The notes beneath the pieces are model-generated. The model worked only from the letters and a program-made list of their open reading frames with translations. It was not told the DNA's origin and did no database searches. From the NCBI GenBank assembly GCA_017525855.1, contig JAFXSE010000121.1:7317-71316 (forward strand): a DNA stretch of 64,000 nucleotides, read 5' to 3'. Made by a program: the position numbers and the translations under genes. This document shows, one piece after another, positions 52,861-63,167 of the stretch. The DNA is from Bacilli bacterium. Lineage in GTDB: Bacteria > Bacillota > Bacilli > RF39 > UBA660. Numbering within the stretch: position 1 is the stretch's first letter; each line of letters opens with the position of its first letter.

Positions 52861-54195
52861 ATATATTTTAAATACACCACTTTTCTCTTTATAAATATAT
52901 CTTTTATCTATAAAGTCTAGTATATATTTATTAGTCTGTCCTAAATCTTTAAAATTAGGAAGCACAAACACACAAGAAGTATCCCTACATTTATTTTCTA
53001 TTTCACGAACATATTTTTTCTCTCCATTATATCCCATATTACCATTATTAATAATATCAAATTTATTTAGAATTTCATTATTTCGAAGTTTTATAAGATA
53101 AGCATACTCATTAAGATAAAAAGCTTTATAATTACTATATTTATCATCTAATATTTTTTTTATATATAAATTCTTATCAATATCCACACTTATAGATTTG
53201 CCATATAAAAAAGAATCCTTATTATCATAAATAATATAATTATTATAATCCTTAAAAAAATTATAATAATCACCAAAAGGTATTATAAAAAAATAAAATA
53301 TTATTAACATTCCAATATACTGTTCTCTTTTTTTATATCCATTCAAGTTATCTAATAAATAGAAAACAAAAGGAAAAACAGCAGGTATAATATGTGAAGG
53401 ATCTAGTATTGGAAAAGCCATTATTTGAAACATTAACACTAATAACAACTTTTGATCTTTAAACTTCTGCTTAATTATTAAATAAATCATTAAACAAAGA
53501 GCTATCAAATATAATATTAAAACAATAATCATTACATTTGATAGACCATTCCCAGAAGAAAAATCAAAAAGGCCAAACAAACAATAATCAAAGAATAAAT
53601 AAATACTATTTGTAAACAATAAATATAGAAAAAATACAATACAAAAAGGTAAAAAACCAATTACAAATTGTTTTTTATTTTTACTATATATAAAAGCTGG
53701 TATTAAAACTAATCCACCAACAGTTTGTTTAGTAAGTATTAATAAAGAAACTAACAACCCTATCCAAAAATCCTTATACTTACTTTTAGTATCTAAAACT
53801 TCTAAAATAATTATTAAAATTAATACAGATAATAAATTATAACAAGTATAATTAAATAAAACTATCATAGGTATTAAAAGTAAAACTTTTTTATCCAATC
53901 TTTTATAACAAATTAAAGTTATTAAAGTAGCTATTAAACTATTTAAAATATATAATGTACAAATTTTCTTACCAAATATAAATAAAAATATTGCCAATAA
54001 ATATTGATATAAAGGAGTTACTATCATATTGAAATCTCTATATGGAACTACACCATTTATAATATTATAACCAAAACCATAATTCCATACTTCATCCATT
54101 CCAATAGGAAATATTTTATAAGAAGTTATAAAGTATAAGATAAAAAAGAAAACTCCCAAAATAATATATTTATAATTTATTTTATATTGCATCAT
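52849..54195 (-). CDS. Polytopic GT-C-type glycosyltransferase-like membrane protein
   Basis: 448 residues with about ten hydrophobic helices. After the first helix comes IGMDEVWNYGFGYN, an acidic pair in the first outside loop, then GVVPYRDFNMIVTPLYQY, the layout of the ArnT/PMT (GT39/GT83) group using lipid-linked sugars. The C-terminal soluble part (about 370-448) is short. Last gene of the glycan operon. Start may be the second ATG (54192), behind GGAG; it overlaps the previous gene. Confidence 0.6.
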   Translation of the reverse strand: MMQYKINYKYIILGVFFFILYFITSYKIFPIGMDEVWNYGFGYNIINGVVPYRDFNMIVTPLYQYLLAIFLFIFGKKICTLYILNSLIATLITLICYKRLDKKVLLLIPMIVLFNYTCYNLLSVLILIIILEVLDTKSKYKDFWIGLLVSLLILTKQTVGGLVLIPAFIYSKNKKQFVIGFLPFCIVFFLYLLFTNSIYLFFDYCLFGLFDFSSGNGLSNVMIIVLILYLIALCLMIYLIIKQKFKDQKLLLVLMFQIMAFPILDPSHIIPAVFPFVFYLLDNLNGYKKREQYIGMLIIFYFFIIPFGDYYNFFKDYNNYIIYDNKDSFLYGKSISVDIDKNLYIKKILDDKYSNYKAFYLNEYAYLIKLRNNEILNKFDIINNGNMGYNGEKKYVREIENKCRDTSCVFVLPNFKDLGQTNKYILDFIDKRYIYKEKSGVFKIYVNK

Positions 54196-55663
54196 TTACT
54201 CCTTTATATATTACAAAATACTTATCTTGATATATCTCTTCATAATTATTATCTTTTCTAATTATATAATACAATATATCATTTTTACTTAATAATACAT
54301 AATTAACACCATATTTACTAAATACTTTTTCATAATTCTTATTTATATCTATTACCTCATCAAATAGATCTAATCCAATATTATTAAACTCTTTAAAGTA
54401 TAAATCACATCTAGAATCTATAAACACACCAATATCATTAAATAATAAATAACTACCTATATTATAATTATTATATAATTTAATATTTTTATAATCCAAA
54501 TTATTTTTAATATATTTAACAGCACTAATTGGATAATCTTTATTACTAATATAATCTTTCTTTAAATTAGTATTAATTTTATAAACACACAAACCCAAGC
54601 TTAATATAACTATTAAAGATAAAATATATTTATTATAAAAAAACATTTTCTCTAAAATATCCAAAGTATGATCACCATTATCATTTAATTGCCTTATAAA
54701 TACCAAAGATACATATAAGAAACCAACAGTATAAAAGAAAATCAAATGTCTCATAGATATTAATGATAAAACTACAATTCCAAAAATCATAAATAGTTCC
54801 CTTAGTTTTATTTTTGTATTTACAAAATATAATAAAAACATAGTTAACAAAAACAATGGATAACTAATTGGTACTAAATTTTGATGTTCTACTATATAAG
54901 TCTGACTATCGCCAAACATAGTTTTAAAAACATATGTATAACATATCCTACTTGGAGATAATAATCCCATCAACAAACAAATTAAAATAGCTATAAAAAC
55001 TAACTTACTATTCTTAACTTTTTCTACAACTACTTTACTACCAATTATTAAACTATCTTTATGTCTTTTTTTATACATAATTTTATAAACTAAATCTTCT
55101 CCAACAAAAGGTAGAAACAATATAAAAACCATCAACCATATAGTAGCATGTATATTAGCAATCAATAATGAAATTATAGCTAAATGGACTATATATTTTT
55201 TACTTCCTGTCTCAATTAATTTATTTATATAATAAACTTCTAACAACAAAAGTATTGTTGAAAATACTTGTCCTCTTGCTACTACAAATGGAGCTAAAGC
55301 AACAATACTAAGTAAAGATATAAAAAAAGACATAAATTCACTTTTACTAACTTTTAAATTCACAAAATAAACACATAAAATTAATAAAATAAAACTTATA
55401 ATATTACTAATATATATACCTAAAAATCCAAATAAATAATATACTAAATAAATATAAACAGAAAATAGCCAATGAGGATAAGAATATGAAAATTCCGCTA
55501 CCCAACTATAATGATCCCTAAAGTCAATACCATTATTTACTATGTCTTTTCCTAATTTAATCAAGTAAAACATATCATTATTTGAATCAAAAGTTTTTAT
55601 TGTATATGCGATACATAAAATAATAAGTAAAAAAACTAATACCAATCTAATCTTTTTATTCAT
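54182..55663 (-). CDS. Polytopic membrane protein, GT-C-like
   Basis: 493 residues with about eleven hydrophobic helices and an N-terminal motif SNNDMFYLIKLGKDIV with an acidic residue after helix 1, as in oligosaccharyl- and mannosyl-transferase-like membrane proteins. The C-terminal 120 residues are soluble and contain YNIGSYLLFNDIGVFIDSR. GGGTGAT four bases before the ATG at 55663 sets the start. It likely attaches or modifies a surface sugar together with the next gene; substrate unknown. Confidence 0.55.
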   Translation of the reverse strand: MNKKIRLVLVFLLIILCIAYTIKTFDSNNDMFYLIKLGKDIVNNGIDFRDHYSWVAEFSYSYPHWLFSVYIYLVYYLFGFLGIYISNIISFILLILCVYFVNLKVSKSEFMSFFISLLSIVALAPFVVARGQVFSTILLLLEVYYINKLIETGSKKYIVHLAIISLLIANIHATIWLMVFILFLPFVGEDLVYKIMYKKRHKDSLIIGSKVVVEKVKNSKLVFIAILICLLMGLLSPSRICYTYVFKTMFGDSQTYIVEHQNLVPISYPLFLLTMFLLYFVNTKIKLRELFMIFGIVVLSLISMRHLIFFYTVGFLYVSLVFIRQLNDNGDHTLDILEKMFFYNKYILSLIVILSLGLCVYKINTNLKKDYISNKDYPISAVKYIKNNLDYKNIKLYNNYNIGSYLLFNDIGVFIDSRCDLYFKEFNNIGLDLFDEVIDINKNYEKVFSKYGVNYVLLSKNDILYYIIRKDNNYEEIYQDKYFVIYKGVNDAI

Positions 55664-55685
55664 GATTATCACCCACAATATAGCA

Positions 55686-56375
55686 CTAATTATTTAACTT
55701 TTCTATCAAAACATTATACGAATTCATAAGAGAATTAGAATAAAAATATATTTTATTATCTTTTACAATCCAACTAGTAGGATTATTCTTAAGTAAATTT
55801 ATAACCTCTAAATCAGTATTTAAAACCAAACTACCTTTACTACTTATTTGATCTATAACTAACTTATTATTTTCTAAATCCTCTGAATTTTCTAAAAACA
55901 TATAGTTCTTATACATTTCAACATATTTATGGCTAACATTAAATTGATTTATATACTCCATAATTTTAGAATCAGTGCTCATTATTTTTAATTCATTAAT
56001 AATAGTATTAAACTTATTAATTTTAGAATTAAGAATATCAATAGATTTACTAAATTCTACTCCATCACTCTCATAATTATTAGCCGATAAAATATTTTTA
56101 ATGTCTTGATCATTAACAATACTGTTTAACTCTTTAACTTTATCAGAATAATCTTTCATATAAGTTTTTATAGCTTTTTCAACTTTTCCATAATTAAACC
56201 AAGTTTTAACAGAAACTCTAAATTCGTCATTATCTATACTTTTACTAACAACACTTTTAACTTCTCTATCCAAAATATATTTATTTAAAACATTACCACC
56301 AACTATAATAATAGAAATTACCAAAATAATTGTAACTATTAAATAAACTTTAAAATGTGTTTTATTTTTAAACAT
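55686..56375 (-). CDS. Single-pass extracytoplasmic helical protein
   Basis: 229 residues: one N-terminal transmembrane helix (about 10-31) and an extracellular, mostly helical domain (KAIKTYMKDYSDKVKELN...) ending in a small strand-rich part. I do not recognise it. GGGTGA before ATG 56375 supports that start over 56384. It lies within the glycan operon. Confidence 0.55.
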   Translation of the reverse strand: MFKNKTHFKVYLIVTIILVISIIIVGGNVLNKYILDREVKSVVSKSIDNDEFRVSVKTWFNYGKVEKAIKTYMKDYSDKVKELNSIVNDQDIKNILSANNYESDGVEFSKSIDILNSKINKFNTIINELKIMSTDSKIMEYINQFNVSHKYVEMYKNYMFLENSEDLENNKLVIDQISSKGSLVLNTDLEVINLLKNNPTSWIVKDNKIYFYSNSLMNSYNVLIEKLNN

Positions 56376-56456
56376 TATATTCACCCACTAACATAATAAC
56401 ATATGAATAATCTTTAAGCAATTTACAAAAGAAATCATCTTTTTAATCAGCTAGTT

Positions 56457-57857
56457 TTATTCAATAACATTTCCTTTTAAAACAACCTTATCTTTAAATA
56501 TAGGATTCTTTAATACTTCTTTTAATTCTTTCTTTGCTTGACCATTTTCATCATACATACTCACATTTTTAAACTCTTCATCTGTAAAAGTCAACCAATT
56601 TTCTATCCTCGAAAAATCAACAAAATCAAAGCCCATTTTTTTAACATATTTAACAAAATCAATCATTTCCTTATAATTACCTTTTTGTACAACATATAAC
56701 AAACTAACCTCTTGTACTTTACCACTCTTTCTTGCCTCAGAAAGATAAGCTAGATTTTTCATCAAAATATCAAAATTTCCACCACAACGTATTTTTTCAT
56801 ATGTTTCCTTTTTAATTGCATCAACACTTATTAAAAACTTAATTTCTTTATATATAGAACATAACTTATCTAATGTTCTTTTTGTAAGTAATGTTGCATT
56901 AGTATGAATCGTTATAGAATCTCTTTCTGTAATTTTAGATTTAAAAATCATATCTTTATAAATTCTACTAAAGAAGACCTCACCCTGACTTGCTATTATA
57001 AGTTCTTTAGATTTAAGTGCCAAATCAGATTTAGAAAACTTTTTTGATAAATGCTTCAAATATCTAAATGAAAATCCTTGAGCATTAAAATAATCTTTTC
57101 TACAACTAGGACATTTTAAATTACATGAAGAATCAAAAGCCACACATACAACCTCAGGAATACTTCTTTTCTCTAAATCATAAAAGCGACTACTCGTTTT
57201 CTTAGCCTTTGCCTTCATAAAAGGACATTGATTAGGCAAACAAAATATATATGTTTTATTTATAATAGATAATCTATGTAATTGAGCCAAATTAGAATTC
57301 CATACACCTTTATTTCCTCTAAAGAAAGAATTACCTATATCTCTCTTAGTCCATCCATCACAACAACAATAATTATATCCTCTTTTTTGCAATTGAACAT
57401 ATTTAAAAGGAAATTCACACCTAACATTATCAACAGAATCTGTATAAATCATTTCCTTAAAATATACAGAGTTTTTTGTAGTATCATGATCAAAGAAATA
57501 TTTACTCACCTTAGCAATAAATATTCTTAAGAATTTAGTTGTAAAATAGTCTATAGAGTCATCTAAAAGATAACCAATATCTTCTAACCAATAATAATTT
57601 TTCTTCTCTAAAAAACCAGAACTCTTAAGTTTATTACTTATACTTTCATCTTTTCGATCACAAATAATAATTTTATAATGTTTAAACTTACTTTTAGTAA
57701 TCTCATCTATTTGATATAACTTTTTACCATTATATTGATCACTATCTTTAACATCAACAATATATCCACAAATATTCGCTTTAGGAAACAAATACTCAAA
57801 ATCCATTTGATATCTACCTATTTTATATAATAAAATTTTATTTCTTCTAATATTCAT
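56457..57857 (-). CDS. Radical SAM protein with SPASM-like segment ahead of the core
   Basis: 466 residues in three parts. Residues about 20-105 look like a small Rossmann-type domain (NICGYIVDVKDSD, YKIIICDRKDES). A cysteine-rich segment (about 145-215) follows with CEFPF, CCCDGWTKRDIGN, WNSNLAQLHRLS and CLPNQC, which is the SPASM pattern but placed before the radical SAM core. The core (about 235-420) has CNLKCPSC (CxxxCxxC) and SQGEVFF. Radical SAM/SPASM enzymes modify peptides, sugars or alcohols; in this operon a sugar or glycolipid is likely. Overlaps the O-antigen ligase-like gene by 11 bases. Confidence 0.75.
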   Translation of the reverse strand: MNIRRNKILLYKIGRYQMDFEYLFPKANICGYIVDVKDSDQYNGKKLYQIDEITKSKFKHYKIIICDRKDESISNKLKSSGFLEKKNYYWLEDIGYLLDDSIDYFTTKFLRIFIAKVSKYFFDHDTTKNSVYFKEMIYTDSVDNVRCEFPFKYVQLQKRGYNYCCCDGWTKRDIGNSFFRGNKGVWNSNLAQLHRLSIINKTYIFCLPNQCPFMKAKAKKTSSRFYDLEKRSIPEVVCVAFDSSCNLKCPSCRKDYFNAQGFSFRYLKHLSKKFSKSDLALKSKELIIASQGEVFFSRIYKDMIFKSKITERDSITIHTNATLLTKRTLDKLCSIYKEIKFLISVDAIKKETYEKIRCGGNFDILMKNLAYLSEARKSGKVQEVSLLYVVQKGNYKEMIDFVKYVKKMGFDFVDFSRIENWLTFTDEEFKNVSMYDENGQAKKELKEVLKNPIFKDKVVLKGNVIE

Positions 57858-59169
57858 AACAACACCAGTTTTCTTTCATATTTCTTATACATGCACCTAA
57901 TATTATAACAAAGTATGGTGTAACATAGTAAATAGTTACTCCAAACATAGCAGATATTAAATGTGCAATTAAAACAAAGTATCCTAAAAGAGATAATATA
58001 TCATCTTTTTTAGTATTTCTAAGGCCAACAATTAAAACTATTAACACACCTGCTATATACAACAACATACCTATTATACCAACAGTCATTGAAAGTTGAA
58101 GAATAAGATTATGTGGCATATCAATATCAATATGATCTTTTAAATAGCGATTACTAACATTTTCTAATCCATATCCAAACAAAGGCTTTTCAAAAACATA
58201 CTTTATACCTCTTACCCATAAACCTCCTCTAAAATTTCCAATATAATTAATTTTATTATCAAAATCATCTATAGGTAATTTTTCATTATCTGAATCAAAA
58301 ATTACACTAACATCATTAAATAACTCTTTAAAGTTAGATGCAACAACATAATCATCATTGTATCTAACAATAACCGAAAGAAATATTAATGGCACCAAAA
58401 GAAAAGTCATCAAAAGCTCATTCTCTCTATTCTTTATAAAATACAAAAACAATATAATAATAGTTAATAAAACAGCAATATAACAACCAAAAGTATTATT
58501 AATAATTAATATATAAAGTAATAATATATATCCAAAAAAATCAATTACTTTTACAATTATATTTTTATCATATAAAAACAAGAAAATAGATACAACTATT
58601 GTATAAACAAGATAATATCCATAATGATTAATATTATAAAAAATTCCACAAATCTCATTAGTAGGTAATTTATACCAAGAAACTTTACCATTAAATAAAG
58701 TCATAATTCCAATAATAATAGAAGCAAAAAATAAAACTCTAAAATATATTTTTCTTGTTTTTTCATTCAAAGAAAAACCTAATATAGCAAATGATATATA
58801 TGAAAGATATTGTAAAAATCCACCATATCTAAAAGGAACTCCAAAAAAAGAATCATGTACGTTGCTGGAAAAAAAAGTAGATAAACCACACCAAACAAAA
58901 AACAAGAGAAAGATTAAAATAACTTTTCTTTCAAATACCATTTCTCTTCTTTTTTTATTTAATGTTAGTTCAAATAAAAACACAACAAACGTAACAAGAC
59001 ATAATACAAGAGAATAAAAAGTGGTTAATCTTGAAATTTTCAAAAAATTATATTTATTAACTGAAGACATATAAACAACAATAAATGGTATTCCAACAAT
59101 ATAAATAAGAGACAAAACCAAATATATATATTGGAAAACTTTTAAAAAACTATCACTTACTCTTTTCAT
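57847..59169 (-). CDS. O-antigen ligase/polymerase-like membrane protein
   Basis: 440 residues with about eleven hydrophobic helices. The large periplasmic-type loop has GGLWVRGIKYVFEKPLFGYG and MPHNLILQL, the two blocks of the Wzy_C/O-antigen ligase domain with its conserved histidine. It would polymerise or ligate lipid-linked oligosaccharide outside the membrane. ATG 59169 is preferred from spacing to GGTG. Both neighbours overlap it slightly. Confidence 0.8.
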   Translation of the reverse strand: MKRVSDSFLKVFQYIYLVLSLIYIVGIPFIVVYMSSVNKYNFLKISRLTTFYSLVLCLVTFVVFLFELTLNKKRREMVFERKVILIFLLFFVWCGLSTFFSSNVHDSFFGVPFRYGGFLQYLSYISFAILGFSLNEKTRKIYFRVLFFASIIIGIMTLFNGKVSWYKLPTNEICGIFYNINHYGYYLVYTIVVSIFLFLYDKNIIVKVIDFFGYILLLYILIINNTFGCYIAVLLTIIILFLYFIKNRENELLMTFLLVPLIFLSVIVRYNDDYVVASNFKELFNDVSVIFDSDNEKLPIDDFDNKINYIGNFRGGLWVRGIKYVFEKPLFGYGLENVSNRYLKDHIDIDMPHNLILQLSMTVGIIGMLLYIAGVLIVLIVGLRNTKKDDILSLLGYFVLIAHLISAMFGVTIYYVTPYFVIILGACIRNMKENWCCYEY

Positions 59170-60172
59170 TATCAACACCACACAACCTTCTTATAAAATA
59201 ATATATATTTGCTAAAAAATAATATACTTTACTAAATATAGGATAAATATCAAAATATAACATAAAACTATGTTTACACATTAATCTCTTTATATAATTG
59301 ATCTTACTACGTTTATACATATATTTATAAATTTTTCTTTTTTTCAATTCTTTTGAGTATGCTTTTCTCCACCTTCTTTTTAAATCATGACCAGTATATA
59401 ATAAAAGCTGTGAATAATACTCTAAAAAAGAATCTCTTAAATTATTATCATCAATATTATTGATAAAATATTCTTTTAAATTATCAAAATGATATAAAAT
59501 ACTTCTTACCCTCAATTGCATTTTTTCATAATTACTATTTCTCATAATACTATCATCTGATAATACATAATAATAACCATAAAAATCTATACTTAAAGTT
59601 TTACTAGACTTTAATAAAGCCATAGTGGTTAAATCAACATCTTCATGTACATAACCTACTTTATATTTTAACTTATTTTTTCTAAAAAAACTAGTTTTAT
59701 AAATATATCCCCACGGTACTAAAAATAAGCATTTATTATCAATAAATTTTTTTAAAACAAACTCACCATTTGTACATACTAATTCAGGCTTTGGAATATC
59801 TTTTTCAACCTTTCCCTTATTTGAAACTAAATAATTATTAAATGATAATACATCAAAATCAGTATATTTACTACACTCCTCTAACAAATTTTCAACTACA
59901 TAATCATCACTATCAACAAATAAAAAGTATTGAGTCTTAACTTTATTAATCGCAAAATTTCTACTATCAGAAACACCAGTATTCTTTTTAAAATATACAG
60001 AAACATTATTATATTTTTTATACATGTTAATTATACTACGACTATTATCAGTAGAACCATCATCAACTATTATTACATTAAAACTATTATTTGTCTGATT
60101 CATAATAGAATCTAGACACTTTTTAATATATTTCCCTTTGTTATAATTAACAACTATAACTGTATATTTCAT
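59153..60172 (-). CDS. Family 2 glycosyltransferase
   Basis: 339 residues with the GT-A start YTVIVVNYNKGKYIKKCL, IIVDDGSTDNS, FVDSDDYV (DxD near residue 92) and VHEDVDL near 170. Soluble, probably membrane-associated through its basic C-terminus. It transfers a sugar from a nucleotide donor to a lipid-linked acceptor. It starts on the stop codon of the previous gene. Confidence 0.88.
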   Translation of the reverse strand: MKYTVIVVNYNKGKYIKKCLDSIMNQTNNSFNVIIVDDGSTDNSRSIINMYKKYNNVSVYFKKNTGVSDSRNFAINKVKTQYFLFVDSDDYVVENLLEECSKYTDFDVLSFNNYLVSNKGKVEKDIPKPELVCTNGEFVLKKFIDNKCLFLVPWGYIYKTSFFRKNKLKYKVGYVHEDVDLTTMALLKSSKTLSIDFYGYYYVLSDDSIMRNSNYEKMQLRVRSILYHFDNLKEYFINNIDDNNLRDSFLEYYSQLLLYTGHDLKRRWRKAYSKELKKRKIYKYMYKRSKINYIKRLMCKHSFMLYFDIYPIFSKVYYFLANIYYFIRRLCGVDNEKSK

Positions 60173-61062
60173 TATAATACCTTCTTTATAAATACAATCT
60201 CTCTTGCAAAAACTTTATATAAACTTAATACTATTCTCTGCCTTAAAGAAAAACTAGAATAATCAATTTTAATCTTAGGAACATCAAAATCATGATCAAT
60301 TATTTTTTTTAACTCAATTAATTTCTTCAAATATCTATATTCGATTTCATTCTTCACTCTAGGGCAATAAACTTCATAAATCTTTAATACTCCAATCCAT
60401 CCATATAAAACTGAAGAAATAGACTCATCATATCTTTTAGTGATTTGTTCATTACTTTTTCTATAAAAATAATACTTATTAAAATCAATACTAATATTAT
60501 TACAATATTTTAAGTATTCAGAAACAAATAGATAATCTTCCCCCATCGTAAGTTTTTCTGAAAATAGTATACTATGCTGCTCAATAATACTTTTTTTAAA
60601 TAACTTATTCCAAATATATCCTCCAAACTTTTTATTTAATAAATACTTATAACCCAAATCATTTTTTACTACTATGCTTTCTTTAGTATAACTAAATCTA
60701 TTCCATTTAGTATAACTACATATTGATAAATCAACATTACTATCTAATTTTTTTATCAATCTTTCTAAAAAAATATCACAAACCACATCATCTGAATCAA
60801 TAAAAGAAATAAAATCACCAGATGCACATTTTATACCAATATTACGTGCAGAGCTTACTCCAAAATGTTTTGAATAAATATATTTAATTCGCTTATCCTT
60901 AAAACTTTTAACAATTTTTTTACTATCATCAACACTTCCATCATCAACTATTATAAGTTCAAAATCTTTATAAGTTTGTCCTAAAATACTATCTATACAT
61001 CTTTTTAAATATTTTCTAGAATTATACACGGGAACAATAATAGTAACCAATTGCTTATCCAT
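60172..61062 (-). CDS. Family 2 glycosyltransferase
   Basis: 296 residues: TIIVPVYNSRKYLKRCI, LIIVDDGSVDDS, FIDSDDVV (DxD near residue 91) and KLTMGEDYLF near 175. This is the classical GT2 plan used in surface polysaccharide synthesis. GAGGTATGTTT before ATG 61062 sets the start (an ATG-less frame extends two codons further). One-base overlap with the next gene. Confidence 0.9.
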   Translation of the reverse strand: MDKQLVTIIVPVYNSRKYLKRCIDSILGQTYKDFELIIVDDGSVDDSKKIVKSFKDKRIKYIYSKHFGVSSARNIGIKCASGDFISFIDSDDVVCDIFLERLIKKLDSNVDLSICSYTKWNRFSYTKESIVVKNDLGYKYLLNKKFGGYIWNKLFKKSIIEQHSILFSEKLTMGEDYLFVSEYLKYCNNISIDFNKYYFYRKSNEQITKRYDESISSVLYGWIGVLKIYEVYCPRVKNEIEYRYLKKLIELKKIIDHDFDVPKIKIDYSSFSLRQRIVLSLYKVFAREIVFIKKVL

Positions 61063-61071
61063 AAACATACC

Positions 61072-61869
61072 TCATTTCCTTAAAAAAATAGTATAAAAGC
61101 ACCCACGTAAACTATTAGGAATAATACACATAAAAAACCTAATAATTATATTAAAAATAAACTGAAATAAATTTATATATCCATCACTATAAATTTGTTT
61201 TTCGAAATTATACATATATTTAATATATTGAATACTACCTCTTCTTTTTGTATGAGCATAATCACTTCGTGCTTTAACTAGTACCTTATCAATATTTCTA
61301 ACACTATAACCTTTCTTTAAAAGTCTAACCCATAAATAATAATCCTCAAAATAATCTAAGGGTTTATAATTGCCAACATTTAAAATATTCTTCTTCTTAA
61401 ACATAACTGTCATATGATTAAATGGATTCCTATATTTAGAAAACTTTATAATGTCTTTTTCTAAAGTGGGTACAATCCTTTTTTTCTTTATTTTTTCACT
61501 ATTAAATTCAACAATTTGCCCACCAACCAAAACTAAATCATTATTCTTTTTAAATTCATTTAATTGTAATTCAAATCTATTAGGTAAAGCAACATCATCA
61601 CAATCCATTCTAGCTATAAGATCATATTTACAACTCTTAACACCTTTAAATAAAGCCTTTCCCAATCCAACATGATGAGGAAGTTTTACTACCCTAACTT
61701 TATAATAATTTAATACATCAATTAATTCATCTCTTACTTTTCCATCAACAACAACAACAATTTCATTAGGCTCAATAGTCTGAATTTTTAAACTATTCAA
61801 ACATTCCTTTAAATTCTCCACCTTTTCTTTATCATAAATAGACATTAACACTGAAAACTGATACTTCAT
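61072..61869 (-). CDS. Family 2 glycosyltransferase
   Basis: 265 residues: FSVLMSIYDKEKVENLKEC, IVVVVDGKV, LIARMDCDDVA (DxD near residue 93) and DYFEDYYLWVRLLKKGY, typical of GT2 enzymes of the capsule and galactan type. A hydrophobic C-terminal helix (about 235-255) may anchor it. Overlaps the stop of the first operon gene by four bases. Confidence 0.9.
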   Translation of the reverse strand: MKYQFSVLMSIYDKEKVENLKECLNSLKIQTIEPNEIVVVVDGKVRDELIDVLNYYKVRVVKLPHHVGLGKALFKGVKSCKYDLIARMDCDDVALPNRFELQLNEFKKNNDLVLVGGQIVEFNSEKIKKKRIVPTLEKDIIKFSKYRNPFNHMTVMFKKKNILNVGNYKPLDYFEDYYLWVRLLKKGYSVRNIDKVLVKARSDYAHTKRRGSIQYIKYMYNFEKQIYSDGYINLFQFIFNIIIRFFMCIIPNSLRGCFYTIFLRK

Positions 61870-63071
61870 ACTTCTACCCCCAACTGTTCTGCAGGTTTAA
61901 TAGTTTTACAATCATCAGTTGCAAATTTACAGTACTTACATGCCTCAATATATTTTTTTCTTTTATAAAGTTTTCTTATTTTCTTTTTAAGAATCTTATA
62001 ATCATTATTAACTAAATCAACATATTCATCTTTTATCTCAGGAATAAGTTTAAGATCACTACCATGACTAGAACGAGGGCAATAATATAATTTAGCATTC
62101 AACAAACTCTTATATTTTATATTACAAGAATGAAATTGCCTAGATAAAAGACTCTCACTTTTTTTATAATTAACAACATCACCATAATCATACCATTTTG
62201 TTAAATCATATATTAGGTATTTGATATTATTTGAATTTACTATACTAATTAATTCATCTAATTTATAAGAGTATTTACCATAATTACTTATTTCTACAAC
62301 TATTTTTCTATCTCTTAATAAATTAATTAATTTTTTATCTTTAGGAACAACAGTAGCATTAGTAACTATATGTACTTCTCCCACTTTATCATAATGAATC
62401 ATCTTTAAATAACTATATAAATCATTATTACAAAAAGCCTCTCCGCCAAGCACTTTAAAAACTTCTATTCTATCAACAACTTTAAAAAGATTAGATAAAG
62501 ATTGATTAAGTAATTGCTTATCACAATTATATGGCTTTTTATACATAGGTATTAAATTAGCACATTTCCTACATTTTAATGTACATTTTGTAGTAATAAC
62601 TACTTCAATATAATTAAGATATAACTTATTAGAAGGAAAGTATCTTAATCCCTTTTTAGACTCTATAGAATATAATAATTTATTACCAGTATAACTCTGT
62701 AAAAATTTACTTTTTTCCACAAAAAACTTGACTACTTTCCTTCTATAAAAATAAATAAATAAATATATTTTAGGAAATATCTTGAATAGTAATCTAGGAA
62801 TAAAGTCCTTTTTATATTTATAAATTTTATACCTCTTCATACATCTTATATAATGATTATATTCTTCTTTGTTTAATTCTATAGTATTTCTATATAAAGA
62901 AGATACAAAATGTGTATCTATATCATTAATAGAATTCTTATACTTCTCATAAATATCAAAAATATTATTAAAAAAAATATCAAATGAATTTTTATCAGAT
63001 AAAATATGATATTTAGAAAACAATTTATATATATCATCATAGAATCGTTCTAATACATCTTTATACTCCAT
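61866..63071 (-). CDS. Radical SAM protein of a glycan operon
   Basis: 401 residues. A charged helical N-terminal part (about 1-160) precedes the radical SAM core: CTLKCRKC (CxxxCxxC) near residue 178, LGGEAFCN near 225. Toward the C-terminus CNIKYKSLLNAKLYYC and CKYCKFATDDC give further cysteines, probably for an auxiliary cluster. It is the first gene of the operon, so it may make or modify a sugar or carrier used by the following transferases (inference). GGTGAT three bases before ATG 63071 selects the start; an upstream ATG at 63089 is in frame. Confidence 0.75.
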   Translation of the reverse strand: MEYKDVLERFYDDIYKLFSKYHILSDKNSFDIFFNNIFDIYEKYKNSINDIDTHFVSSLYRNTIELNKEEYNHYIRCMKRYKIYKYKKDFIPRLLFKIFPKIYLFIYFYRRKVVKFFVEKSKFLQSYTGNKLLYSIESKKGLRYFPSNKLYLNYIEVVITTKCTLKCRKCANLIPMYKKPYNCDKQLLNQSLSNLFKVVDRIEVFKVLGGEAFCNNDLYSYLKMIHYDKVGEVHIVTNATVVPKDKKLINLLRDRKIVVEISNYGKYSYKLDELISIVNSNNIKYLIYDLTKWYDYGDVVNYKKSESLLSRQFHSCNIKYKSLLNAKLYYCPRSSHGSDLKLIPEIKDEYVDLVNNDYKILKKKIRKLYKRKKYIEACKYCKFATDDCKTIKPAEQLGVEV

Positions 63072-63098
63072 AAAATCACCACATAACACTATAAAACA

Positions 63099-63127
63099 AT
63101 TATAACATGCAAAAAAAATGACTTCAA
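63099..63127 (-). promoter_or_regulatory. Promoter of the surface-glycan operon
   Basis: TTGAAG at 63122-63127 and TATAAT at 63099-63104, spacing 17, about 28 bases before the first start codon. Confidence 0.75.
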
Positions 63128-63167
63128 CTATAATGATAAACTAGATTTAACCAAGATAACTCTTAAA

